From the NCBI RefSeq assembly GCF_030651615.1, contig NZ_JAUSCG010000110.1, positions 1 through 24,288 of the forward strand: 24,288 bases of DNA, written 5' to 3'. Shown here piece by piece: positions 14,506 through 21,640 of the stretch. Source of the stretch: Methanocalculus sp. Lineage in GTDB: Archaea; Halobacteriota; Methanomicrobia; Methanomicrobiales; Methanocorpusculaceae. The stretch's first letter is position 1; each line of letters opens with the position of its first letter. The notes below the pieces were generated by a model, which worked only from the letters and a program-made list of their open reading frames with translations, made no database searches and was not told the DNA's origin. A program made the position numbers and the translations under genes.

Positions 14506-15402
14506 ATGAAACTCGAAGAGCTGAAGTTTGGGACAGAACTTCTGAAGCGGGGTTTTGCATCCATGCAGAAAGGGGGCGTTATCATGGATGTTGTCTCTGC
14601 AGAGCAGGCGGTGATCGCTGAGGAAGCCGGTGCTGTTGCAGTGATGGCACTTGAACGTGTGCCAGCCGATATCAGAAAAGCCGGCGGTGTCTCCCGTATG
14701 GCTGACCCAACAAAGATCGTCGAGATTACAGAAGCGGTCTCGATCCCGGTGATGGCAAAGGTCAGGATCGGACACTTTGTTGAGGCACAGATTCTTCAGG
14801 AGCTCGGAGTCGATATGATCGATGAGTCTGAAGTGCTGACACCGGCAGATGAGGAGTTCCATGTCGATAAGAAGCTCTTCTCGGTGCCGTTTGTCTGTGG
14901 TGCTCGAAACCTTGGTGAGGCACTTCGGCGGATCAATGAGGGAGCAGCGATGATCCGAACCAAAGGCGAAGCCGGAACCGGAAATGTCGTCGAGGCGGTT
15001 CGTCATATGCGGTCGATCCAGTCTGAGATCAGAATGCTCAAAGGTATGGATCCTCAGGAACGGGCAGGATATGCACGGAAGATCGAGGCGACCGTTGAGC
15101 TCGTTGAGGATGTTGCATCCCGTGGGCGCCTCCCGGTCGTGAACTTCTCTGCCGGCGGCATCGCGACACCTGCGGATGCAGGATTAATGATGCAGCTTGG
15201 GGCAGACGGTGTCTTCGTCGGATCAGGTATCTTCAAGTCAGAGAACCCTGAGAAAATGGCAAAAGCAATCGTCGAGGCGGTTCATCACTTCAATGATGCA
15301 AAGGTGCTCGCTGAAGTGAGCCGTGGCCTTGGTGAAGCGATGCCAGGTATCGATATCCACACCCTCCGCCCGGACGAGGTGTTGCAGACCCGTGGCTGGT
15401 AG
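14506..15402 (+). CDS. pdxS: Pyridoxal 5'-phosphate synthase, PdxS subunit
   Basis: The 298-residue protein is the synthase subunit that makes PLP from ribose 5-phosphate, glyceraldehyde 3-phosphate and ammonia. Active residues are visible: Asp28 (IMDVV), Lys85 (VMAKVRIGH) and Lys153 (RTKGEAGTGN), equivalent to the two catalytic lysines and the aspartate of the Bacillus enzyme. ESEVLTPADEEFHVDK and FSAGGIATPADAGLMMQLG complete the TIM-barrel signature. The start at MKLEELKFG is set by homology and the TATA box. pdxT follows with an 11-base overlap; the pair forms the 12+12 synthase-glutaminase complex in the family. The product supplies the PLP-dependent aminotransferases in this window, among others. 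Confidence 0.97.
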   Translation: MKLEELKFGTELLKRGFASMQKGGVIMDVVSAEQAVIAEEAGAVAVMALERVPADIRKAGGVSRMADPTKIVEITEAVSIPVMAKVRIGHFVEAQILQELGVDMIDESEVLTPADEEFHVDKKLFSVPFVCGARNLGEALRRINEGAAMIRTKGEAGTGNVVEAVRHMRSIQSEIRMLKGMDPQERAGYARKIEATVELVEDVASRGRLPVVNFSAGGIATPADAGLMMQLGADGVFVGSGIFKSENPEKMAKAIVEAVHHFNDAKVLAEVSRGLGEAMPGIDIHTLRPDEVLQTRGW

Positions 15403-15967
15403 GATAGGAGTCCTTGCCCTTCAGGGCGATGTCTCAGAGCATGCCCTTGCGTTTACGCGGGCTCTTGGTGAAAAAGGGGAGGTATCTCTCTTTCGGGATG
15501 CATCCGATATCCCGACCTTCGATGGCATCGCTCTTCCCGGCGGCGAATCGACGACGATAATGCGTTTGATTCATAAGGCGGGGATGCAGAGACCCCTTCA
15601 GCAGTATGAGGGCGGGATCTTTGCCACCTGTGCAGGAATGGTCCTCCTTGCGTCAGAGGTGCAGGACGACAGCCTCTTTGAGCCGCTTGGGATCATGGAT
15701 ATGACGGTGAAGAGAAATGCATTTGGGCGTCAGCGTGAGTCCTTTGAGGCAGATATCGAATGCAATGGCCTCTCATCCCCCTTCCATGCAATCTTCATCC
15801 GTGCACCTGTTGCCACCCGTGTCGGGTATGGAACTGAAGTACTCGCCTCAGTTCCACAGGGGTATGTGGCAGTCAGGCATGGTCTGCATATGGCATTTGC
15901 ATTTCATCCCGAATTAGGTGGGGACCTGCGGTTCCACCGGCTCTTCCTTGAACGGCTCGGCCTCTGA
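15392..15967 (+). CDS. pdxT: Pyridoxal 5'-phosphate synthase, glutaminase subunit PdxT
   Basis: The 191-residue class I glutaminase frees ammonia from glutamine for PdxS. It starts with AGRIGVLALQGDVSEH, has LPGGESTTIMRLI, the nucleophile Cys80 in IFATCAGMVLL, and the His172/Glu174 pair in AFHPELGGD, giving a complete triad. No ATG fits the family start; GTG 15392 does, and GAGGTG (15376-15381) lies ten bases upstream inside pdxS. The gene overlaps the pdxS stop by 11 bases, so the subunits are translated together. It converges with the DUF1805 gene, six bases apart. Confidence 0.95.
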   Translation: MAGRIGVLALQGDVSEHALAFTRALGEKGEVSLFRDASDIPTFDGIALPGGESTTIMRLIHKAGMQRPLQQYEGGIFATCAGMVLLASEVQDDSLFEPLGIMDMTVKRNAFGRQRESFEADIECNGLSSPFHAIFIRAPVATRVGYGTEVLASVPQGYVAVRHGLHMAFAFHPELGGDLRFHRLFLERLGL

Positions 15968-15973
15968 AGTATA

Positions 15974-16273
15974 TCAGAGGTGTTCGAGCGCTTCTTTTCC
16001 GCTCATCCCAACCCGGATGCCGCGATCAATTGCCGGAGCATTCACCTCCTTCACCTGAGCGGAGAGGAGCTCCTCGATTGTGGTGATCGATGGCCCGGTA
16101 CGTGGCTTCATCTTTGCAGCCGGAACCAAAAACCGCTCAAGGGCGGCAACATCAAACGCACCGCATCCGATCATCCCGATCTCGGTTTTGACAAAAACCA
16201 GGTGAACAGAACCTACCGGTATGACATACCCGTCGGCAGAATGGTTGCTGAGAGATATCTTTTGAGGATTCAT
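15974..16273 (-). CDS. DUF1805 (YunC-like) protein
   Basis: The 99-residue protein matches the DUF1805/YunC family: GYVIPVGSVHLVFVKTEIGMIGCGAFDVAALERF in the first half and TIEELLSAQVKEVNAPAIDRGIRVGMSGKEALEHL at the end. The family has a known fold but no assigned function. ATG 16273 is preferred, with GGAAG nine bases upstream; the longer frame would need a TTG at 16297. It is the last gene of a four-gene minus-strand run and starts four bases after the iron-sulfur flavoprotein gene stops. Confidence 0.82.
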   Translation of the reverse strand: MNPQKISLSNHSADGYVIPVGSVHLVFVKTEIGMIGCGAFDVAALERFLVPAAKMKPRTGPSITTIEELLSAQVKEVNAPAIDRGIRVGMSGKEALEHL

Positions 16274-16277
16274 CCGC

Positions 16278-16832
16278 TCAATCTTCCAGCGTTCCAAAAT
16301 ATGAAACGATCCGATCTGCTATCACCTTTGCCGACCCCATTGCGACGGTATCGGATCTGACATCACCCGGCAGATACCCCCTTCCGATGATATGGCCGAG
16401 ATACCCATATTCATGGGTCGATAGGAATGCTTCAAGGGTTTCAAGTGCACGCGTTCCCCCTTTGTCTGCACATATGGTGATGGCGACCGCTTTTCTCCCT
16501 GCAAGCTGGCGGTCATGATAGAGTGAATATGTCCGGTCGATCAGGTTCTTCACCTGACCGGAGACATCGAAGTAGTAGGTGGGCGATCCGATAATAAGCA
16601 GATCTGCCTGGATCATCTTCTCTGCGATCCCTGACCAGTCATCTTTTTTATTAATGCACCACTTCTCTTCCTTGCACTTTTCACATCCGAGACATGGTTT
16701 AATCTCCTTTCCTGAGAGGGTGATGAACTCAGTCGGAATGCCTTTTTCAGAGATATGATTCAGCACTTCCTGAACAAGTATTGCAGTGTTCCCTGCCGCT
16801 CTCATACTTCCTGATATCCCAAGGACCTTCAT
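16278..16832 (-). CDS. Iron-sulfur flavoprotein (FMN reductase-like)
   Basis: The 184-residue protein is a flavodoxin-like FMN protein: MKVLGISGSMRAAGNTAIL at the N-terminus and LLIIGSPTYYFDVSGQVKNLIDRT in the middle. A compact cysteine cluster (C47, C50, C53, C59, spacing CX2CX2CX5C) marks the [4Fe-4S] iron-sulfur flavoproteins known from methanoarchaea. Methanosarcina members reduce O2 or H2O2 and pass electrons from ferredoxin. A role in oxidant defence or electron transfer is therefore likely; the donor is unknown. ATG 16832 has GAAGGA seven bases upstream. ATG 16856, directly after the stop of the DUF123 gene and preceded by AAGG, is a close rival and would add eight residues. Confidence 0.88.
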   Translation of the reverse strand: MKVLGISGSMRAAGNTAILVQEVLNHISEKGIPTEFITLSGKEIKPCLGCEKCKEEKWCINKKDDWSGIAEKMIQADLLIIGSPTYYFDVSGQVKNLIDRTYSLYHDRQLAGRKAVAITICADKGGTRALETLEAFLSTHEYGYLGHIIGRGYLPGDVRSDTVAMGSAKVIADRIVSYFGTLED

Positions 16833-16856
16833 AGGGGTATCCTTCGTCTGATACAT

Positions 16857-17282
16857 CTAATACCTTCTGATCGCGGCTATAAGGCCGAGGGAGGTGAAGG
16901 ATTGGACTATGCTCTCGATAGGATCAATGGATCGCAGAAAGAGGTGTGATTGACACCGGCAATCCGAACAACCGAACTTCGGGATACATAATCCCCCGAC
17001 CGCATCAGCCAGCCTGCATTCATGCCGCTCCGTCGTCGCTGCTGAGACGGTTGCGATGATCCGAATTGACGGGTCCTGAAGGAGGTGATCGATATGCCAG
17101 TGGGGTTTTCTTCCGTCATGAGCTGCCAGGAGGTGACGGTTCACCCGGATAAGTCCGCCGGGCCCCTGTGCAGATCCGACATAGATGAGATACCCTTTTG
17201 GTATGGTGATCTCTCCGAGTGCTCCGACTCTGATCTCATTTCCCTCTGATTTGAGGATAAGGGTGTAAATGCCCTTATCCAT
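16857..17282 (-). CDS. DUF123 (GIY-YIG-like) protein
   Basis: This 141-residue protein matches the archaeal DUF123 family, a circularly relaxed GIY-YIG nuclease-like fold. It has GIYTLIL and GYLIYVGSAQGPGGLIRVNRHL (the GIY...YVGSA...R core), HWHIDHLL, and the C-terminal SDCRCQSHLFL motif. Nuclease activity has not been established for the family. ATG 17282 is inside an 8-base overlap with the upstream MBL-fold gene, and the longer N-terminus (from 17330) would be non-family sequence read from that gene in another frame. No strong Shine-Dalgarno site is seen, consistent with translational coupling. Confidence 0.83.
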   Translation of the reverse strand: MDKGIYTLILKSEGNEIRVGALGEITIPKGYLIYVGSAQGPGGLIRVNRHLLAAHDGRKPHWHIDHLLQDPSIRIIATVSAATTERHECRLADAVGGLCIPKFGCSDCRCQSHLFLRSIDPIESIVQSFTSLGLIAAIRRY

Positions 17283-17877
17283 GGTAGGATCGGAGGCACT
17301 GGTGGGTGGCAATGAGATGCCTCCCTGCACCCGCTGTCACCGGCCGCTCATGGCCGGGATAGAGTGACTCCACTTCAAAGGTGACGAGGCGATCAAGCGA
17401 TCGTTTGAGGGCTTCTGTACTCCCTCCCGGAAAGTCGGTCCTCCCAAAAGAGCCATTGGGAAAGACTGTATCCCCGGATATGAGTGCGCGTTCCTCTTCA
17501 TGATAGAGGCAGATACTCCCCCTGGTGTGGCCTGGGGTATGTAGCACGAGGAGGTCGCCTATCCGATCACCATCGGAGAGGATCTGATCGGGTACAACCA
17601 TCGGTGGTCGTCCACCAAACTGGAATGAGAGGCTCTCAGCATCTGATATGAGGGCGTTTGCATCTTCACGATGGATACAGACCTCTGCACCTGTCATCGC
17701 CTTGATCTCTGCAAGATAGGCGGTATGGTCATAATGGCCATGCGTCAGAATGATCGTTTTTATCTGGTCGCGGTACCGTTCAACTGCCATTGGGAGGATA
17801 CCGGCATCAATGAGTATCTCCCCGACAAGGTAGGCATTCGCCTGCCAGCCGCTCCCCGGAATCCACTTGACGGGCAT
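17275..17877 (-). CDS. MBL-fold metallo-hydrolase (glyoxalase II-like)
   Basis: The 200-residue protein is a complete metallo-beta-lactamase-fold hydrolase: THGHYDH (binuclear metal motif), HTPGHTRGSICLY, SGDTVFPNGSFGRTDFPGG, and YPGHERPV near the end. The layout is that of hydroxyacylglutathione hydrolase-like enzymes, but archaea lack glutathione, so the substrate is probably another thioester or ester. The true start is ATG 17877 (MPVKWIPGSGWQANAYLVG); the open frame runs about 340 bases further upstream only as the shadow of thiC. It heads the minus-strand run with DUF123, iron-sulfur flavoprotein and DUF1805. Its start codon and that of thiC lie 34 bases apart and diverge. Confidence 0.9.
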   Translation of the reverse strand: MPVKWIPGSGWQANAYLVGEILIDAGILPMAVERYRDQIKTIILTHGHYDHTAYLAEIKAMTGAEVCIHREDANALISDAESLSFQFGGRPPMVVPDQILSDGDRIGDLLVLHTPGHTRGSICLYHEEERALISGDTVFPNGSFGRTDFPGGSTEALKRSLDRLVTFEVESLYPGHERPVTAGAGRHLIATHQCLRSYHG

Positions 17878-17880
17878 GCA

Positions 17881-17890
17881 GAATAATAAG
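17881..17890 (+). promoter_or_regulatory. AT-rich promoter element before thiC
   Basis: GAATAATAAG is centred about 27 bases before ATG 17912, pointing to a leaderless thiC mRNA. The same 35-base gap must also hold the promoter of the divergent MBL-fold gene, possibly GCATAAGAAC on the minus strand. Confidence 0.35.
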
Positions 17891-17911
17891 TTCCAAAGAC
17901 AGATGGTTCTT

Positions 17912-19180
17912 ATGCATGCACTCATCAGGCAGTGCCGCTCCGGCCTCCCACCTGAGCTGGAAGAGATCGCTTTAGCAGAAGGTCTCTCCCCCGGACGGAT
18001 GGCGGATGCCATTGCCCGCGGCCATATCGTCATCCCTGCAAATCCACGGCGAACGATCCGCCCTGTTGCCATCGGGGCAGGGTGCCGCGTCAAGGTGAAT
18101 GTGAATATCGGCACCTCGCAGGGGAGGTGTGATCCGGAACTTGAGATGGTGAAGGCAGAAGCTGCCATCGGAGCAGGTGCAGATGCCTTAATGGACCTGT
18201 CAACCGCCGGAGATCTCAAAGATATCCGGAGGCGTATCCTCTCTCTCCCGATTGCTGTTGGAACAGTACCGATCTATGAAGCGGTCAGGCGGGCGGGATC
18301 TGCTCAGGATCTCACCGCCGATCTCCTCTTCTCAGTAATCCGTGAGCAGTGCAGGGAGGGTGTTGACTTCATGACGCTCCATTGCGGGGTGAACCGTGAT
18401 GCACTTCAGGCGCTCAACCTTGACCCCCGGGTGATGGGGGTCGTCTCCCGGGGCGGAGCGTTTCATATCGCATGGATGGTAGCAACAGGTGAAGAGAATC
18501 CGCTCTATGCCGAGTACGATTATCTCCTTGAGATCCTCGCAGAAGCGGATGTTACCCTGAGCCTTGGTGACGGGATGAGACCGGGTGCACTCATCGATAG
18601 CGGAAAACTTGCGAAGATGACTGAGTATCTGACACTTGGAAGACTCTCACATCGTGCACAGAATGCGGATGTGCAGCGGATGATCGAGGGTCCGGGTCAT
18701 ATGCCGATCAATGAGGTTGCCTGGAATGTGAAGGCGATCAAAGAAGTGACAGAGAATGCTCCCCTGTACCTTCTCGGCCCACTCGTCACCGATATCGCGA
18801 CCGGGTACGATCATGTCGTCGGTGCTATCGGTGGGGCTATCGCCGCATCAGCCGGAGCAGATTTCCTCTGCATGGTCTCTCCGGCAGAACATCTGGCGCT
18901 CCCGAATAAAGAGGAGATCATCGAAGGAACACGGGTTGCACGGATCGCTGCCCATGTCGGAGATATCGTCCGGCGTGGTGGTGCGAGTGAGTCTCCTGAG
19001 GAGATCAGGATGGCGTATGCCCGCCGTGATCTCGACTGGGATGCTCAGTATGCCGAGATGCTCTTCCCGGAGTACGCACAGCAGATCCATGACCGTGACT
19101 CAGAACGTGAGACCTGCTCGATGTGCGGGGATCTCTGTGCAGTGAAGATGGTCCGGGATCTCTTACAAAAGAAAGAATAG
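17912..19180 (+). CDS. thiC: Phosphomethylpyrimidine synthase ThiC
   Basis: The 422-residue radical SAM enzyme rearranges aminoimidazole ribotide (AIR) to the HMP-phosphate pyrimidine of thiamine. Family motifs are RPVAIGAGCRVKVNVNIGTS, GADALMDLSTAGD, DFMTLHCGVNRDAL, LGDGMRPGALIDS, EGPGHMPINEVAWNV and GAIAASAGADFLCMVSPAEHL. The cluster cysteines are C402, C405, C409 (CSMCGDLC), spacing CX2CX3C, one residue shorter than the bacterial CX2CX4C. ATG 17912 matches the usual archaeal N-terminus and lies 27 bases after an AT-rich element; ATG 17903 and 17876 are alternatives. No TPP riboswitch is visible upstream. It converges with purE, eight bases apart, which consumes the same substrate, AIR. Confidence 0.94.
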   Translation: MHALIRQCRSGLPPELEEIALAEGLSPGRMADAIARGHIVIPANPRRTIRPVAIGAGCRVKVNVNIGTSQGRCDPELEMVKAEAAIGAGADALMDLSTAGDLKDIRRRILSLPIAVGTVPIYEAVRRAGSAQDLTADLLFSVIREQCREGVDFMTLHCGVNRDALQALNLDPRVMGVVSRGGAFHIAWMVATGEENPLYAEYDYLLEILAEADVTLSLGDGMRPGALIDSGKLAKMTEYLTLGRLSHRAQNADVQRMIEGPGHMPINEVAWNVKAIKEVTENAPLYLLGPLVTDIATGYDHVVGAIGGAIAASAGADFLCMVSPAEHLALPNKEEIIEGTRVARIAAHVGDIVRRGGASESPEEIRMAYARRDLDWDAQYAEMLFPEYAQQIHDRDSERETCSMCGDLCAVKMVRDLLQKKE

Positions 19181-19187
19181 TATCGGG

Positions 19188-19577
19188 TCAGGCGACCCCG
19201 AGAATCCGCGCGGCGAGGTGTGCGGCGTTCTCACCGCCGTCTACTGCAACACAGGCAACCGGAACGCCTTTTGGCATCTGGACGATCGAGAGGAGTGCAT
19301 CAAGCCCTCCCATCAGTTTCCCCGACACAGGGACGCCGATGACTGGTTTCTTCGTCTTTGAGGCGATGACGCCGGGAAGGGCAGCGGACATCCCGGCGAT
19401 ACCGATAAAGACGCGGGCGTCGCTTTTTTTAATATATTCTTCGAGATCTTCCGGATCTCGGTGTGCAGAGATCACGCGTTCTTCATAGCTGATACCATAT
19501 TCTGTGAGTGTTGCACAGACTTTGCGAATGATCGCTTCGTCCGACTGAGATCCGGCGATGACGGCTACGTCTACCAT
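19188..19577 (-). CDS. purE: N5-CAIR mutase / AIR carboxylase PurE
   Basis: The 129-residue protein is a short PurE: VAVIAGSQSDEAI at the phosphate loop, ERVISAHRDPEDL around the catalytic His, FIGIAGMSAALPGVIAS, and GGLDALLSIVQMPKGVPV. It carries out the carboxylation step after AIR in purine synthesis. No purK is next to it, so whether it uses N5-CAIR or AIR plus CO2 is open; CO2 is plentiful in methanogens. ATG 19577 has a clear GGTGA five bases upstream; ATG 19589 would be a leaderless alternative, 23 bases after CTATAAG on the minus strand. It is divergent from the class V aminotransferase gene and convergent with thiC. Confidence 0.92.
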   Translation of the reverse strand: MVDVAVIAGSQSDEAIIRKVCATLTEYGISYEERVISAHRDPEDLEEYIKKSDARVFIGIAGMSAALPGVIASKTKKPVIGVPVSGKLMGGLDALLSIVQMPKGVPVACVAVDGGENAAHLAARILGVA

Positions 19578-19599
19578 AGTCTTCACCATCTATTAAGAG

Positions 19600-19606
19600 C
19601 TTTATC
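19600..19606 (+). promoter_or_regulatory. TATA-like box of the aminotransferase-ribC-ribH unit
   Basis: CTTTATC is centred 27 bases before ATG 19630, implying a leaderless first gene. CTATAAG on the other strand (19609-19615) is the likely box for purE, so the two promoters are interleaved. Confidence 0.5.
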
Positions 19607-19629
19607 TTCTTATAGTACCGACGATCAGG

Positions 19630-20760
19630 ATGCAGAACGAACTATTGCTTATGATGCCAGGACCGGTGCCGATGCCGGAACGGGTCAGAAACGCGATGGC
19701 CCGGCAGGCGATTAACCACCGCGGCAAAGAGTTTGGGGGCGTCTACGCAGACTGCGTCAGGGTTCTCAAGGCACTCTTCGGGACAAAAAACGATCTTTTT
19801 GTCCTCTCAGGCTCAGGTACAGCCGGTATGGAAGCGGCGATCGCAAATGTCGGTCTTGACAAAAAGATCGTTTCACTCGTCAACGGCAAGTTCGGCGAGC
19901 GGCTCGCCGAGATCAGCGGCCAGTATGGTGATGTAAACACGCTTGCGTCCGAATGGGGCCATCCCCTCATGCTTGACGCCCTTGCAGAGGCACTTGAGGG
20001 TGGTGCCGAGGTGGTCACGATGGTTCATAACGAGACCTCGGCAGGTATCCTCAATCCCGCAGCGGAAGTTGGAAGGCTTGCACGAAAGCATGATGCCCTC
20101 TTTATTATGGATGGGATCACCTCGATCGGCGGCGAGCATGTTGCGGCTGACGAGTGGGGTGCTGATATTGCAATCGTCGGGTCACAGAAGTGCCTCGCCG
20201 CACCAGCCGGCCTCTCGGCGATCTCTGTGTCGGAACGGGCATGGGATCGGATCGCTGAAAAACGTCCGTATTACCTTGATCTGAAGGCATACAGAAAGTC
20301 TGCTTCCAAGAGCCCGATGGAGACACCATATACTCCGGCGGTCCCGCTCTTCTTCGCCCTCCGTGAGGCCTGCCTTATGGCTGAAGAGGAAGGGATTAAC
20401 GAACGGATTGCACGGCACCGGAGGCTTGCAGATGCGGTTCGCGCCGCAGCTGATGCCTGGGGTCTCCCGCTTCTTCCGGTCTCAGACGCTCTTCATTCAC
20501 CCTCAAATACGGTGACTGCGATCCGGTATCCTGATGGGATCAATGACCCGGATCTCCGTGGCGGTGTGAAGAAGATGGGTATTGAGATTGCAGGCGGTCA
20601 GGACAGGCTGAAAGGAAAGATCTTCCGGATCGGGACGATGGGTGTAACAGGCCCCTCTGAAGTGCTTGCGACGGTTGCAGCGGTTCAGGGAACCCTTGGG
20701 AAACTTGGATATATTCCGGCGGCAGATGGTGTATCAGCCGCTCTTGAGGTGCTGGTATGA
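19630..20760 (+). CDS. Class V PLP-dependent aminotransferase (alanine-glyoxylate / serine-pyruvate type)
   Basis: The 376-residue enzyme belongs to the alanine-glyoxylate/serine-pyruvate aminotransferase group. It begins MMPGPVPMPERVRNAM, has VLSGSGTAGMEAAIAN at the cofactor phosphate site, HNETSAGILNP, the cofactor aspartate D161 in FIMDGITSIG, and the Schiff-base Lys187 in IVGSQKCLAAPAGL. The exact amino donor cannot be read. It may supply glycine or serine interconversion. It is the first gene of a run with ribC, ribH and an aspartate-type aminotransferase, and its stop overlaps the ribC start by four bases (ATGA). A direct link to riboflavin synthesis is not known to me; the linkage may only be operonic. 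Confidence 0.9.
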   Translation: MQNELLLMMPGPVPMPERVRNAMARQAINHRGKEFGGVYADCVRVLKALFGTKNDLFVLSGSGTAGMEAAIANVGLDKKIVSLVNGKFGERLAEISGQYGDVNTLASEWGHPLMLDALAEALEGGAEVVTMVHNETSAGILNPAAEVGRLARKHDALFIMDGITSIGGEHVAADEWGADIAIVGSQKCLAAPAGLSAISVSERAWDRIAEKRPYYLDLKAYRKSASKSPMETPYTPAVPLFFALREACLMAEEEGINERIARHRRLADAVRAAADAWGLPLLPVSDALHSPSNTVTAIRYPDGINDPDLRGGVKKMGIEIAGGQDRLKGKIFRIGTMGVTGPSEVLATVAAVQGTLGKLGYIPAADGVSAALEVLV

Positions 20761-21218
20761 AGATCGGGATCGCAGACACGACATTCTCACGGGTGAATAT
20801 GGGTGCTGTGGCAATAGATGAGCTCCGTCGCCATGCAACCATTCGGATCGAGCGGTATACGGTGCCGGGGATAAAAGATCTCCCGGTTGCCTGTAAAAAG
20901 CTCTTTGAGGAACGTGGCTGTGATCTCGTGATGGCGCTTGGGATGCCGGGCGGGAAAGATAAGGATAAACTCTGCGCACATGAGGCATCCCAGGGGCTTC
21001 AGCTTGCCATGCTGATGACGAACAAACATATCATCGAGGTCTTCGTCCATGAAGACGAGGCTAAGGATGATCGCGAACTTGCGTGGCTGCTCGAACAGAG
21101 AACCCGCGAGCATGCGGTGAATGCGGTCAAGCTCCTTCTGTATCCAAAAGAGCTTGAGCGGGATGCGGGGACTGGTCAGCGTCAGGGATTCCCTGATGCC
21201 GGTCCTGCACGACAGTAG
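20757..21218 (+). CDS. ribC: Archaeal riboflavin synthase RibC
   Basis: The 153-residue protein is the archaeal type of riboflavin synthase, which resembles lumazine synthase and not the bacterial RibE trimer. The signature is IGIADTTFSRVNMGAVAIDEL, YTVPGIKDLPVACKKL, ALGMPGGKDKDKLCAHEASQGL, and the C-terminal LYPKELERDAGTGQRQGFPD. It dismutates two 6,7-dimethyl-8-ribityllumazines to riboflavin plus the ribityl-aminouracil that RibH reuses. The start overlaps the aminotransferase stop by four bases, and ribH begins 14 bases downstream, so the two lumazine enzymes are made together. Confidence 0.95.
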   Translation: MKIGIADTTFSRVNMGAVAIDELRRHATIRIERYTVPGIKDLPVACKKLFEERGCDLVMALGMPGGKDKDKLCAHEASQGLQLAMLMTNKHIIEVFVHEDEAKDDRELAWLLEQRTREHAVNAVKLLLYPKELERDAGTGQRQGFPDAGPARQ

Positions 21219-21232
21219 GGAGATGTTGTAGT

Positions 21233-21640
21233 ATGACGATTAAACTCGGATTTGTCGTTGCGGAGTTCAACCGTGACATCACGTATATGATGGAGATCGA
21301 AGCAGAAGAGCATGCGAAGTTCCTTGGTGCAGAAGTGATCGAGCGGTTCTATGTGCCGGGTGCATACGATATGCCTCTTGCCATCAAGAAGATGCTGAAA
21401 GAAGGGAATGTCGATGCGGTTGTCACCATCGGTTGTGTCATTGAGGGATCGACTGGCCATGACCAGATCGTAGTTCAGCATGCGTCACGGAAGATAATCG
21501 ACCTCTCGCTTGAGTACGAGAAGCCGGTGACGCTTGGGATTTCAGGACCGGGTATGACCCGGCTTGAGGCGCAGGAGCGGGTTGACTACGCCCGGAGAGC
21601 AGTTGAATCGGCGGTAAAACTCGTTCAGCGATTGGCATGA
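21233..21640 (+). CDS. ribH: 6,7-Dimethyl-8-ribityllumazine synthase RibH
   Basis: The 135-residue subunit joins 5-amino-6-ribitylaminouracil with 3,4-dihydroxy-2-butanone 4-phosphate. Motifs are LGFVVAEFNRDIT, FYVPGAYDMPLAIKKM and GCVIEGSTGHDQIVVQHASR, with the proton-relay histidine in TGHD. GGGAGAT, about ten bases ahead of ATG 21233 and next to the ribC stop, is the ribosome site. The stop overlaps the next aminotransferase by four bases (ATGA). The pyrimidine substrate is shared with CofH, so this gene competes with F420 synthesis for it. Confidence 0.96.
   Translation: MTIKLGFVVAEFNRDITYMMEIEAEEHAKFLGAEVIERFYVPGAYDMPLAIKKMLKEGNVDAVVTIGCVIEGSTGHDQIVVQHASRKIIDLSLEYEKPVTLGISGPGMTRLEAQERVDYARRAVESAVKLVQRLA

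Noticed and set aside
17860..17911. TPP riboswitch ahead of thiC
   Set aside because: Only about 34 bases separate thiC from the divergent gene and no THI-box sequence is present.
17878..18219. Upstream extension of the MBL-fold gene by 114 residues
   Set aside because: The extension lies wholly opposite thiC, is low in family-like sequence, and the MBL fold begins naturally at ATG 17877.
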